DNA of 13,594 nt. Source: Jaaginema sp046541115. Its GTDB lineage: Bacteria > Cyanobacteriota > Cyanobacteriia > Cyanobacteriales > Spirulinaceae. The notes below the pieces were generated by a model. That model made no database searches. It saw nothing but the letters and a program-made list of their open reading frames with translations, and was not told the DNA's origin. Location: positions 1 to 13,594 of the forward strand of contig JBKHDX010000129.1 in the NCBI GenBank assembly GCA_046541115.1, in the 5' to 3' direction. Each line of letters opens with the position of its first letter. Positions within the stretch are counted from its first letter, which is position 1. Below, one piece after another: positions 7,526 to 13,594 of the stretch. The position numbers and the translations under genes were made by a program.

Positions 7526-7640
7526 ATCCATCTAGAGGGAGAATAAAGGCAATAATCTGTTGAGAGACAGGGCTTCGTGGGTTTATTGCCTATTTCTTAA
7601 AACATACTTCTTTCTGTAGATGGATAGATTGATTTTTTTT
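7526..7640 (+). ncRNA. Candidate small structured RNA or leader
   Basis: In the 258-bp gap between divergent yqaE and the PF04020 gene, outer arms 7526-7534 and 7617-7625 (ATCCATCTA/TAGATGGAT) are perfect. They enclose perfect 9-bp arms 7547-7555 and 7583-7591 (AGGCAATAA/TTATTGCCT). Inside these lies a small CTGT/ACAG hairpin. The structure is followed seven bases later by T8 at 7633-7640, as in an intrinsic terminator. A possible promoter lies upstream (TTTACG at 7474, TATATT at 7498, spacer 18). This could be a short noncoding RNA or a 5' leader of the downstream gene. It matches no RNA family I recognise. Confidence 0.35.
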
Positions 7641-7668
7641 GTTATTGTTAAAGATGACACGATATTAA
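7639..7668 (+). promoter_or_regulatory. Possible promoter of the PF04020 gene
   Basis: TTGTTA (7639-7644) and TATTAA (7663-7668) are separated by 18 bp, about 42 bp upstream of the ATG at 7710. The match to the housekeeping sigma consensus is partial and the region is AT-rich, so this is only a candidate. Confidence 0.3.
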
Positions 7669-7709
7669 GTGTTTGTTCAAAATTTAATAAATAAACGGAG
7701 TAAAATTTT

Positions 7710-8078
7710 ATGTTAGGTAACTTATTAACTTTATTAGTTACGGCTCTCAGTCTTTTAGTCGTAGATATTATTTTCCCTGGGGTCGATTTAGCTACATTTC
7801 CTGCAGCCTTAATTGCTGCTGTTGCTATTGGTGTCGTTAACGCTTTTGTGAAACCGATTATTAATGTTTTATCATTACCGATAAACTTTCTCAGTTTAGG
7901 CGCATTTTCATTGATTGTGAATGGTTTGTGCTTTTGGTTATCTTCTATCTTTGTCCCTGGATTTCGAGTTAGTGGCTTATTAGAATTTATCTTAGCGCCG
8001 ATTCTGTTAGCTGCGGTTAGTACGGTATTAAGTAACTACTTTGCTGAAAAATATCCTCAACAGTTTCCTCAGCAATAA
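7710..8078 (+). CDS. PF04020 holin-like four-TM membrane protein
   Basis: A 122-residue membrane protein with four hydrophobic segments and short loops. The pattern INFLSLGAFSLIVNGLCFWL preceded by AFVKPIINVLSLP is typical of PF04020, annotated as a phage holin/mycobacterial four-TMS family. Despite that name these are common chromosomal genes, and no phage genes are nearby. GGAG nine bases before the ATG supports the start. The gene is monocistronic: it is followed after 89 bp by a strong terminator shared with the convergent hemerythrin gene. Function in the cell is unknown. Confidence 0.85.
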   Translation: MLGNLLTLLVTALSLLVVDIIFPGVDLATFPAALIAAVAIGVVNAFVKPIINVLSLPINFLSLGAFSLIVNGLCFWLSSIFVPGFRVSGLLEFILAPILLAAVSTVLSNYFAEKYPQQFPQQ

Positions 8079-8167
8079 TTAGGGTTTGACGCTTGCTTGT
8101 TCGAGCTTTTGTTTGTTTTTCCATTCCGTTAGTTTTAAAAACTGGCGGATATTTTTTGGGCATAAAA

Positions 8168-8195
8168 AACCCCGATTTGTTTAAACATCGGGGTT
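8168..8195. terminator. Bidirectional intrinsic terminator
   Basis: Perfect 9-bp GC-rich arms AACCCCGAT (8168-8176) and ATCGGGGTT (8187-8195) around a 10-nt loop. An A6 run lies on the left and a T/A-rich tract on the right. It sits between two convergent genes, PF04020 (ends 8078) and hemerythrin (ends 8223, minus), and can terminate both. Confidence 0.88.
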
Positions 8196-8222
8196 ATATT
8201 ATAAACGGACGACAATTAAAAC

Positions 8223-9242
8223 TTATGCCATTTCTTGTTGATAGCGGCTTTTAGCGGCTTTAAACTGAGTTGCAATTTCTTCCATACGTTCTTCACTCAA
8301 CTTGCGACGCATTTTGGAAAATACATCATCTTTTTCATCATCAAAGTGTTCTTTCACCATATCCTTAAGGGTTTTAATTTGTTGATTGAAGCTGGAAGAA
8401 TTGGGTTCTAATGTTTTGATTTCATCTAACAAGCGTTGCATTTCTGCTTGCTCGTCATAAAGTTCTTGGGTATCGTCATAAAATTCGCGAGCCAAGGGAT
8501 AAACCACTTCTTCTTCGGCTTTAGAATGAGATGCTAAATCTTTATAAAGCTGTCCGAAATACTCTTGAACTTTTTGAGGGTTGTTAGAGTTTTCGATTTC
8601 TTTAAACAGGGTTTTAACCTTACGGTGTTCGGTTTGCAGTAGCTCGATAATGTTAACATCATCTTGGGTGCGAGTAATGCCACTTCCCACTACACCACTC
8701 ATGGCTGAAAGTGCGTCTTGAACGCGGCCCCAAAGCCCTTTATCCGGTTCTTGTCCGGTGAGTTCTCGCGTTCCTAAAACTTCTAAAATCCCTTTAAGTT
8801 GCTCTTGGTGAGCGCGATTTTCAAAGTTAATTGTATTGAGGGGAGAAAGGGCTTCTTGTACATCCGCACCCACCACTTGAGCGCATTTGTGGATGACTAA
8901 ACCACTCGCGACTTGAGCGTGTTTTAGCAGTTCGTGTTGAGCCGCTTTTTCAAACATAGAAAATTCCGAACTTTGCATCATCGCTTGGGCTTGTTCGATC
9001 ATTTTCTGAGTGGAATCATGGGGATTAGCAGGTACGCCATATTCTACCATGACTGTTTCGAGAATGCCGATATTTTTTTTGTCATCTTCTAACATATTGT
9101 GAAGGCGCTCCCGAATATTGTTATCCGAGCAAGCACTCATCAAACTTTCTTCATTTGCAATTAAGTTTTCTTGAATTGCTTTCATGTCCGCCAGTTTTTG
9201 GCCAATGGCTTGGCGTTTAGAATCATTGAGTGTGGTAACCAT
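8223..9242 (-). CDS. Ferritin-like plus hemerythrin HHE two-domain protein
   Basis: A soluble, helical, 339-residue protein. Residues about 10-160 form a ferritin-like (DUF892-type) helical unit rich in Glu and His (EESL at 31, QHELLKHAQ near 102, ENRAHQEQ near 141). Residues about 195-312 form a hemerythrin HHE domain. Its ligand motifs are TEHRKV (His206), SHSKAEEEVVYP (His239, Glu243) and EHFDDE (His299, Glu303). The helix that usually carries another ligand as EH reads YDEQAEMQRLLDEI, giving Gln265. The protein may bind a di-iron centre and sense or handle oxygen, nitric oxide or iron, but the ligand change leaves this open. The upstream ribosome binding site is weak. Domain family is confident; function is inference. 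Confidence 0.85.
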   Translation of the reverse strand: MVTTLNDSKRQAIGQKLADMKAIQENLIANEESLMSACSDNNIRERLHNMLEDDKKNIGILETVMVEYGVPANPHDSTQKMIEQAQAMMQSSEFSMFEKAAQHELLKHAQVASGLVIHKCAQVVGADVQEALSPLNTINFENRAHQEQLKGILEVLGTRELTGQEPDKGLWGRVQDALSAMSGVVGSGITRTQDDVNIIELLQTEHRKVKTLFKEIENSNNPQKVQEYFGQLYKDLASHSKAEEEVVYPLAREFYDDTQELYDEQAEMQRLLDEIKTLEPNSSSFNQQIKTLKDMVKEHFDDEKDDVFSKMRRKLSEERMEEIATQFKAAKSRYQQEMA

Positions 9243-9611
9243 GTGTTAAAAAGTTAAGGTTTGATGATTTAAATTGTCTGCAATTTAGAGAATAAATCCT
9301 CAACCTTAAGGGAGATTGAACGGTATGAAGGGTTATTGATGGGATGAGCGTTATGGGAATTTAGCGATCGCGATCGGAAGTTCTACTTCCAGATAGAAGT
9401 ATTTTATTTAAATCAGTAATATTTGACTTTTTGGAGATATTTTCCTATTTCGTAAGATAGATTCAAGAGTTAGATGGAGGGATATTTTTTGCTTCTCTAT
9501 CTTATGACCGACGAATTCAAATAATATTTTTTCTAATCTGGTTAGTAGTAATAACTGTATATAGTCAAGCAAAGTCAATGCTTGACTGGATTATTAAATT
9601 TAGTAAAATTC
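9243..9611. other. Gene-free divergent regulatory region
   Basis: An AT-rich spacer of 369 bp between the divergent hemerythrin gene and the 143-residue gene. It holds TTAAGGTT (9254-9261) facing AACCTTAA (9302-9309), and one HIP1 octamer near 9364. It also has 9-bp arms 9453-9461/9496-9504 (TAAGATAGA/TCTATCTTA) and 8-bp arms 9563-9570/9580-9587 (AGTCAAGC/GCTTGACT). The last pair lies 25 bp before the ATG at 9612 and overlaps a direct repeat of AGTCAA spaced 10 bp, so it may be an operator or leader hairpin. No convincing protein or RNA gene was seen. Confidence 0.4.
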
Positions 9612-10043
9612 ATGAAATTCAGAAGCAATAAGCAATTTAATGGATGTGCGATCGCGTCTTGGGTACAAAAGCTAGGTCAACAAGTTTTTGTAGCTTTGTT
9701 TAGCTTAACCTTACTTCTAGGAACAACAGCAACGATTCTTGCTGTTAACTCACCGCAAATGATTTCGCAAGCGCAACCGGAAACATTAATTGCTTACGAA
9801 AAAGATTGGCAAAAAGACTTAGAACGAAAAGAAAAGACCGTTGAAAAACACGGGGAATCTGTGCGGAAATACGTTGACCAAGCGCAACAATATAACGCAG
9901 CTAATCCCAATAGTAAGATTGACCAACCTTCGGTGGTGGGACGGGAAGTCAAGTCTCCCAGAGAAAAAGGCCAGCGCAAACATAAAAACTTTTTCAAAAA
10001 CCTGTTTCAATCAGATTCTTCTCGTCGTTCTAGCAACTCATAA
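9612..10043 (+). CDS. Small secreted basic protein, unknown function
   Basis: A predicted protein of 143 residues. A basic N-terminus with a hydrophobic stretch at about 22-45 (VFVALFSLTLLLGTTATILA) suggests a signal peptide or membrane anchor. A charged, helix-prone segment (about 60-95, rich in Glu, Lys and Gln) follows. The tail is strongly basic and ends in a Ser/Arg-rich stretch. No domain is recognised. The frame is open back to a TTG at 9582, but ATG at 9612 is preferred because it gives a standard signal-peptide start. The stop at 10041 is five bases before the ATG of the next, broken gene, so the two look cotranscribed. Likely located in the periplasm or inner membrane. Confidence 0.6.
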   Translation: MKFRSNKQFNGCAIASWVQKLGQQVFVALFSLTLLLGTTATILAVNSPQMISQAQPETLIAYEKDWQKDLERKEKTVEKHGESVRKYVDQAQQYNAANPNSKIDQPSVVGREVKSPREKGQRKHKNFFKNLFQSDSSRRSSNS

Positions 10044-10102
10044 AAATCATGAAGTGGGCGCAGTATTTTGGCTCGAAAATTGTTAAACTTCTGGTGGTTG
10101 TC

Positions 10103-10116
10103 AGCATTTAGCATTT
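10103..10116 (+). repeat. 7-bp tandem duplication AGCATTT x2
   Basis: Two adjacent copies of AGCATTT. The junction creates the in-frame TAG that ends the upstream reading frame, and deleting one copy restores a continuous membrane helix. It is typical of replication slippage. Confidence 0.8.
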
Positions 10117-10178
10117 TAGTTGTGGCTGGTGTAATCGGCTATCAACTCGAAATTCTGCTCCCCTTTAATCCTCCCCGG

Positions 10179-10194
10179 TTGAGTAATTGAGTAA
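10179..10194 (+). repeat. 8-bp tandem duplication TTGAGTAA x2
   Basis: Two adjacent copies of TTGAGTAA. The second copy introduces TGA at 10188 in the frame leading in from the membrane helix, and deleting one copy joins it to the downstream Pro-rich segment. With the 7-bp repeat the net insertion is 15 bp, but stops inside the repeats prevent simple compensation. Confidence 0.8.
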
Positions 10195-10385
10195 TACTGA
10201 TACTCCCATCTCGCAACCTCCCCCTTCAAATTTGGGAAGTTATGATGTTTTGGGGGCGGTTGTAGGCCCAGAAACCGCCGCAAAACTCCTCAACAATCCT
10301 TCTACCGATAATATTCTAACTCCAGAATAAGTTAAGGAATTCTGGCAACAACAAATAAAAAATAATAAACAACAAATAACAAAAT

Positions 10386-11153
10386 ATGGCACAAAATCAA
10401 AGCAAAACTGACATACTCGAACGTGGTAATATTTACTTTTTGTATCGCCCAAAAGTCGAACAATATGAAGTGAACGATCTTGATGATGTCCAGCGTTTCT
10501 ACATGGTCTTAGAACCCCATGGTAAGCAAAGTTATCGCTTAATTGTTATGGGTCAAAAACAGCTTCCCGATCTTGAGAAAAAACAAAGTCAAGCTTGGGG
10601 ATTTGTCGAAAGTGTGAAAGATAATGCCAAGGAACTCGAACAGAGTTTGAGGGCAAAAACATACTCAACTAAAACGCGAGGCGATCGCGAACTCCCCACG
10701 ACGCGATCGGCTGGAGAAGGGGTTTACGAGCTAGTAGAACACAATCAACACACCCATCTGGTTTATGCTCTAGAACTGCCTGAAAAGCCTGGAGAAGCCC
10801 AACAAGATTTACAGATTGAACCAGAAGCCAGTTACGTTTTATCCATTAAAAATCCCGAAAAAGGATCGCCTGCTAATACTGGCTTATCCAACCAACAAAA
10901 AGCGGATTTTCCGAAAAAACTACAAAACCAATTTCGCGATCGCCGTTTTGTAGCAGCTAATCCTCCCGAATTTCTCGATTATACTGGAGCCGAATTTATT
11001 TTAACGGGTGCGAGTGATGATATTTCCCAGGAGTTAGGAATCGAACTCAATCCGCACAAAGAAACAGAAGCCACCGCCGAAATTTTAAATAACTTACGAA
11101 TGCGAAAAACCCGCCATCCGATTCAACCTTTGTTCGAGGGGGATTGGACTTGA
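10386..11153 (+). CDS. Hypothetical protein, possibly conserved in cyanobacteria
   Basis: A 255-residue soluble protein with no signal peptide or membrane helix. The N-terminal half (about 10-75: RGNIYFLYRPKVEQYEV, DDVQRFYMVLEP, YRLIVMGQKQLPD) and the segment AWGFVESV suggest a compact beta-rich domain. A charged middle follows, then a conserved-looking C-terminal block (about 180-255: FRDRRFVAANPPEFLDYTGAEFILTG). I recall similar uncharacterised proteins but can assign no function. The ATG at 10386 follows an A-rich stretch with no ribosome binding site, and it overlaps the possible tail of the broken gene upstream. The serine hydrolase starts 19 bases after its stop, so they are probably one operon. 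Confidence 0.75.
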   Translation: MAQNQSKTDILERGNIYFLYRPKVEQYEVNDLDDVQRFYMVLEPHGKQSYRLIVMGQKQLPDLEKKQSQAWGFVESVKDNAKELEQSLRAKTYSTKTRGDRELPTTRSAGEGVYELVEHNQHTHLVYALELPEKPGEAQQDLQIEPEASYVLSIKNPEKGSPANTGLSNQQKADFPKKLQNQFRDRRFVAANPPEFLDYTGAEFILTGASDDISQELGIELNPHKETEATAEILNNLRMRKTRHPIQPLFEGDWT

Positions 11154-11172
11154 TTGCCAACATTGAGCGAGT

Positions 11173-13215
11173 ATGAAAAGCCAGCGTCAAATTCTGAAAA
11201 TCGTCAAGAAACTGGGGGCATTTTGTTTAGGAATTGTCCTCTTTTTAGGACTTTCGGGATTGCCAACCTTCGCGGCCGATCCTTTTAAGCTAGAATTACC
11301 GCAAGTGCCGATTTTAGACCGCCATCCCCCCCAGGATGTTACGCCGATCGCGCCTCCCGAACCCGCCCCCAATGCCCCCGGATTGGGCGATCGCGCCGAA
11401 TTTATGGCGTTTGCGGACGATTTTTTCGAGGAAGAAATGCCGAAATCTCATGTTCCGGGGGCGGCGATCGCGATCGTCAAAGATGGCGAAGTCTTTTATA
11501 CTCAGGGTTACGGTTACGCCGATTTAGCCCAAAATATTCCCGTCGAAGCCGACAAAACCTTATTTCGCGTGGCCTCGTTATCGAAAACCGTCACCGCGAC
11601 TGCAACCATGCAACTCCACGAAAGGGGCGTAATTGATGTCAACGAAGACGTTACCCCTTATCTGGGGGAACAAGTCAACCTCAACAATCCTTTCTCCGAA
11701 CCCGTGACCTTTGCGCGGATGATGATGCACAATGACGGCACCACGCGACGCATGATTGGTTTAGCCGCTTCTACCCCAGAAAAAATGCAGCCTTTAGGGG
11801 AATATCTAGGGGAAAATATGCCCGCGATCGCGCGTCCGCCAGGAACATTTTATAGCTATTCCAACCACAGCATCGCCCTTTTAGGTTATCTCGTCCAAGA
11901 AATTAGCGACACGCCCTTTGTTGAATACATCGAGAAAAACATTTTCGATCCCCTGGAGATGTCTCGCAGTAGCTTTCGTCAACCGTTACCCCCTTCCCTC
12001 GCAGACGACCTCGCAACGGGTTATCAATGGAATAAGAGTCAAAACGAATTTAAACCCGTTCCCTTTCTTTATCTCAATATTGCCCCGGCTGCGGCTTTGG
12101 GAACCACCGCGACAGATATGGCCCGATATATGCAAGCCCACCTCCGGGACGATTCGGCTATTCTGCAACCGCAAACCCTAGAATTGATGCACGAAACCCA
12201 TTTTCGCCAGCATCCCCGCTTACCGGGAACTGCTTACGGTTTTCGGGAAAATACGATTAACGACATTAGAGTTATCGGTCATTTCGGCAGTTTACGAGGC
12301 TATTCTAGCTCTTTGACCTTAGTTCCCGATCGCGGTCTCGGCATTTTTATCGTGTCCAATAGCTTTAGCGGCATTCACACCAAGTTTACCAAGCAGTTAT
12401 TCGATCGCTATTTCCCCGCGACGGACTCCCCAACGCCCCCCGAAAATACCGCTACAGTCGATCTCGAACCCTATACCGGGATTTATCGCGATCTGGAATA
12501 TCCCCGCAATACCATCGCGAAATTAACGGCGGTTTTTCAAGAAACTTGGATTACCAAAGGTGAAAATAAGACCTTGCTCGTAAAACGACCCAATTTGCTG
12601 TTTCCTCAATCGGTTCAGCCCTTAGTTTTAAACCCCGTAGACCCGCCATTATTTCAACACGCCGATCGCTCCGATTTAACGGCTTTTGAGCCAAGCGACA
12701 GTAACAAGATGGCTTATGCTTATAACTTGATTCCATCTCGGATTGGGACATACGAACGAGTGGCTTGGTACAACACCATTTGGACGCACCTTATTCTATT
12801 ACTCCTTTGTATCGGGGTGTTTCTGTCGGCGGCTTATGTCTATCCCCTCAAACCCCTGTGGAGGCGTTTGCGAGGGAAATCTTTTCAGATGACGCGATCG
12901 CATCCCTGGCCTTGGCAATTGGCAGGTATTACGTCTTTACTCAACCTGATTTTTCTCATTGGTTTTCCCTTATCCATTTGGTTGTACACCCCTTGGAAAT
13001 TGGCTTATGGGTTTCCTACAATCGCGATCGCCTTTTTGACCCTTCCTTTGATTACCCTGGCCTTCTCCCTAGGAATTTTGCTGTATGGAGTCTTGGCGTG
13101 GATGAGTCCGCAATGGTCTTGGGGCGATCGCATTCACTATAGTTCCGTCGGAGTGGCTGCAATCGTCTTTATCGCGATCGCCAGTTACTGGAATCTACTC
13201 GGTTTCAAATTCTAA
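11173..13215 (+). CDS. Class C beta-lactamase-fold serine hydrolase with membrane tail
   Basis: A 680-residue exported protein. A signal peptide (1-35, ending TFAA) is followed by a Pro-rich linker. A beta-lactamase/penicillin-binding-like domain then spans about 75-415. Its active-site motifs are SLSK (Ser135, Lys138), YSN (Tyr229-Asn231) and HFG (His370-Gly372), and the usual H-T-S-G block reads MMHNDGT near 184-190. After about residue 530 come four membrane segments (about 537-558, 583-604, 613-642, 657-676). Such proteins are usually peptidases or esterases acting on cell-wall peptides or small substrates rather than true beta-lactamases. The coding sequence holds seven HIP1 octamers. 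Family is sure, substrate unknown. Confidence 0.9.
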   Translation: MKSQRQILKIVKKLGAFCLGIVLFLGLSGLPTFAADPFKLELPQVPILDRHPPQDVTPIAPPEPAPNAPGLGDRAEFMAFADDFFEEEMPKSHVPGAAIAIVKDGEVFYTQGYGYADLAQNIPVEADKTLFRVASLSKTVTATATMQLHERGVIDVNEDVTPYLGEQVNLNNPFSEPVTFARMMMHNDGTTRRMIGLAASTPEKMQPLGEYLGENMPAIARPPGTFYSYSNHSIALLGYLVQEISDTPFVEYIEKNIFDPLEMSRSSFRQPLPPSLADDLATGYQWNKSQNEFKPVPFLYLNIAPAAALGTTATDMARYMQAHLRDDSAILQPQTLELMHETHFRQHPRLPGTAYGFRENTINDIRVIGHFGSLRGYSSSLTLVPDRGLGIFIVSNSFSGIHTKFTKQLFDRYFPATDSPTPPENTATVDLEPYTGIYRDLEYPRNTIAKLTAVFQETWITKGENKTLLVKRPNLLFPQSVQPLVLNPVDPPLFQHADRSDLTAFEPSDSNKMAYAYNLIPSRIGTYERVAWYNTIWTHLILLLLCIGVFLSAAYVYPLKPLWRRLRGKSFQMTRSHPWPWQLAGITSLLNLIFLIGFPLSIWLYTPWKLAYGFPTIAIAFLTLPLITLAFSLGILLYGVLAWMSPQWSWGDRIHYSSVGVAAIVFIAIASYWNLLGFKF

Positions 13216-13219
13216 ACAC

Positions 13220-13249
13220 AAAAGACACAGAGCTAACTCTGTGCCTTTT
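13220..13249. terminator. Bidirectional terminator between hydrolase and tRNA-Glu
   Basis: Arms 13220-13232 and 13237-13249 around a CTAA loop pair over 13 positions with one A-C mismatch on the plus strand. On the minus strand that position is a G-U pair, and the stem ends in TTTT, only eight bases after the tRNA 3' end. It therefore ends tRNA-Glu transcription well and probably the hydrolase gene too, whose stop is five bases before it. Confidence 0.85.
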
Positions 13250-13256
13250 CTCTTGA

Positions 13257-13329
13257 TACCCCCAAGGGAATTCGAATCCCTGTCGCCTCCGTGAAAGGGA
13301 GGTGTCCTAGGCCTCTAGACGATGGGGGC
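13257..13329 (-). tRNA. trnE: tRNA-Glu (anticodon UUC)
   Basis: A complete 73-nt cloverleaf on the minus strand, from G1 at 13329 to discriminator A at 13257, with no encoded CCA. The acceptor stem is GCCCCCA with TGGGGGT (one G-U pair). The anticodon loop CTTTCAC lies between CCTCC and GGAGG and gives UUC at 13295-13293. The T loop is TTCGAAT. It closely resembles chloroplast and cyanobacterial tRNA-Glu. In these organisms Glu-tRNA also feeds glutamyl-tRNA reductase for haem and chlorophyll synthesis, besides translation. Confidence 0.97.
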
Positions 13330-13379
13330 CTGCTAGGTTTTGCGGGGCGTTGCGTTTGCCTCTCGCGTTCACCTTTATT

Positions 13380-13408
13380 AAGTTAACCAATATTTTTATG
13401 GGTGTCAA
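13380..13408 (-). promoter_or_regulatory. Likely promoter of tRNA-Glu
   Basis: On the minus strand a consensus -35 TTGACA (13408-13403) is followed after 17 bp by TAACTT (13385-13380), a weak -10. The tRNA 5' end at 13329 lies about 45 nt beyond the expected transcription start. The spacing is ideal and the -35 perfect, but the -10 matches only partly. Confidence 0.5.
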
Positions 13409-13460
13409 CCCCTTGGGCAAAATTTTTTTCAACTTGCCGGATACAACGTGGCGATCGTGC

Positions 13461-13594
13461 TTAGGGTTGTTCGATAATCGGACAAATGATGTCTTCATCG
13501 ATGCGATCGCTCCCCGTATTAGATACTGCCATCAAAGTTGCCAATTCTTGTTTTAAGGCCTGCAACTCCGCAATGCGATTGTCAATTTCGGCAA
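13461..13594 (-). CDS. MerR-family regulator, C-terminal fragment
   Basis: Partial gene entering from the right edge; only the last 43 residues are visible. They form a coiled-coil-like helix (AEIDNRIAELQALKQELATL), a short polar linker, and the ending DIICPIIEQP. This matches the C-terminal dimerisation helix and the CPIIE ending common in MerR-type activators of the metal- or stress-responsive group. Only one cysteine is present in the visible part, so a metal site cannot be judged. The DNA-binding domain lies outside the window. It is on the same strand as tRNA-Glu but probably a separate unit. Family is moderately sure. Confidence 0.6.
   Translation of the reverse strand, partial: AEIDNRIAELQALKQELATLMAVSNTGSDRIDEDIICPIIEQP

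Larger units (their letters stand above)
10049..10330 (+). pseudogene. Broken one-TM protein gene, two slippage duplications
   Basis: The ATG at 10049 opens a frame (MKWAQYFGSKIVKLLVVVSI) that stops at 10109 inside a tandem repeat AGCATTTAGCATTT. Removing one 7-bp copy continues the helix as SILVVAGVIGYQLEILLPFNPPRLSN. That frame in turn stops inside a tandem TTGAGTAATTGAGTAA. Removing one 8-bp copy continues as TDTPISQPPPSNLGSYDVLG and on to LTPE before TAA at 10328. The restored protein is 88 residues: a short cytoplasmic start, one membrane helix, a Pro-rich linker and a small soluble tail. The frame after TAA also looks coding (VKEFWQQQ) up to 10411, so the original may have been longer. 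Family is unknown. Confidence 0.6.

Noticed and set aside
7710..8078. A prophage lysis gene (holin)
   Set aside because: The family name suggests phage, but no phage genes surround it and PF04020 members are widespread chromosomal membrane proteins.
9254..9309. A Pho box for the hemerythrin gene
   Set aside because: AACCTTAA words face each other 48 bp apart and do not form the tandem 8+3 bp array expected for a Pho box.
12765..13142. A 125-codon plus-strand frame within the 3' part of the hydrolase gene
   Set aside because: Out-of-frame overlap with the membrane tail of the hydrolase, whose four hydrophobic segments are clear in the main frame.
11173..13215. A true antibiotic-resistance beta-lactamase
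   Set aside because: The motifs fit the broad serine hydrolase family, but the membrane tail, long linker and lack of a standard class C length argue for a cell-envelope or peptide hydrolase.
1..13594. CRISPR array, transposon or defence system
   Set aside because: No regularly spaced direct repeats, transposase, nuclease, toxin-antitoxin pair or reverse transcriptase was found on either strand.

Overview
The window reads as a stretch of cyanobacterial chromosome. The octamer GCGATCGC (HIP1) occurs at about 17 places, which is a cyanobacterial hallmark. Several proteins look like cyanobacterial versions of their families, and the tRNA-Glu(UUC) closely resembles cyanobacterial and plastid tRNA-Glu. 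A filamentous Oscillatoriales-type host is a guess, not something the sequence proves. No CRISPR array, transposase, prophage or plasmid function was seen.

Layout from left to right. (1) At 1-3200 on the minus strand lies a high-affinity phosphate uptake operon in the order pstS-pstC-pstA. It is preceded by a cluster of TTAA-type repeats resembling the cyanobacterial Pho box, and has a hairpin between pstS and pstC. pstB would be expected just beyond the left edge. (2) At 3130-3750 is a gene-poor gap holding the Pho-box region, a possible 44-residue ORF and a nested palindromic repeat. (3) At 3750-6250 are rpe (Calvin cycle/pentose phosphate epimerase, minus) and, divergent from it, a secreted subtilisin-family protease with Glu where the catalytic Asp is expected. 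(4) At 6280-9250 is a group of small membrane and iron-protein genes: a three-repeat DUF1206 membrane protein, a YqaE/Pmp3 peptide (59 aa), a PF04020 holin-like four-helix membrane protein, and a two-domain ferritin-like/hemerythrin protein. Between the divergent yqaE and PF04020 genes is a nested stem-loop ending in T8 that may be a small RNA. (5) At 9600-13215 is a plus-strand run of four genes: a small secreted basic protein, a broken one-TM protein gene, a conserved-looking hypothetical protein, and a class C beta-lactamase-fold serine hydrolase with a four-helix membrane tail. (6) At 13220-13594 are a shared terminator, tRNA-Glu with a recognisable promoter, and the C-terminal end of a MerR-type regulator running off the right edge.

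The pst genes form one transporter. rpe and tRNA-Glu are housekeeping genes; in cyanobacteria Glu-tRNA also feeds tetrapyrrole synthesis. The 6.3-9.2 kb group suggests envelope or stress physiology, but this is inference from the families. The most unusual observation is at 10049-10330. A single gene starting with ATG is restored only if one copy is removed from each of two short tandem duplications, 7 bp and 8 bp. The gene is therefore either freshly decayed or switchable by slippage.
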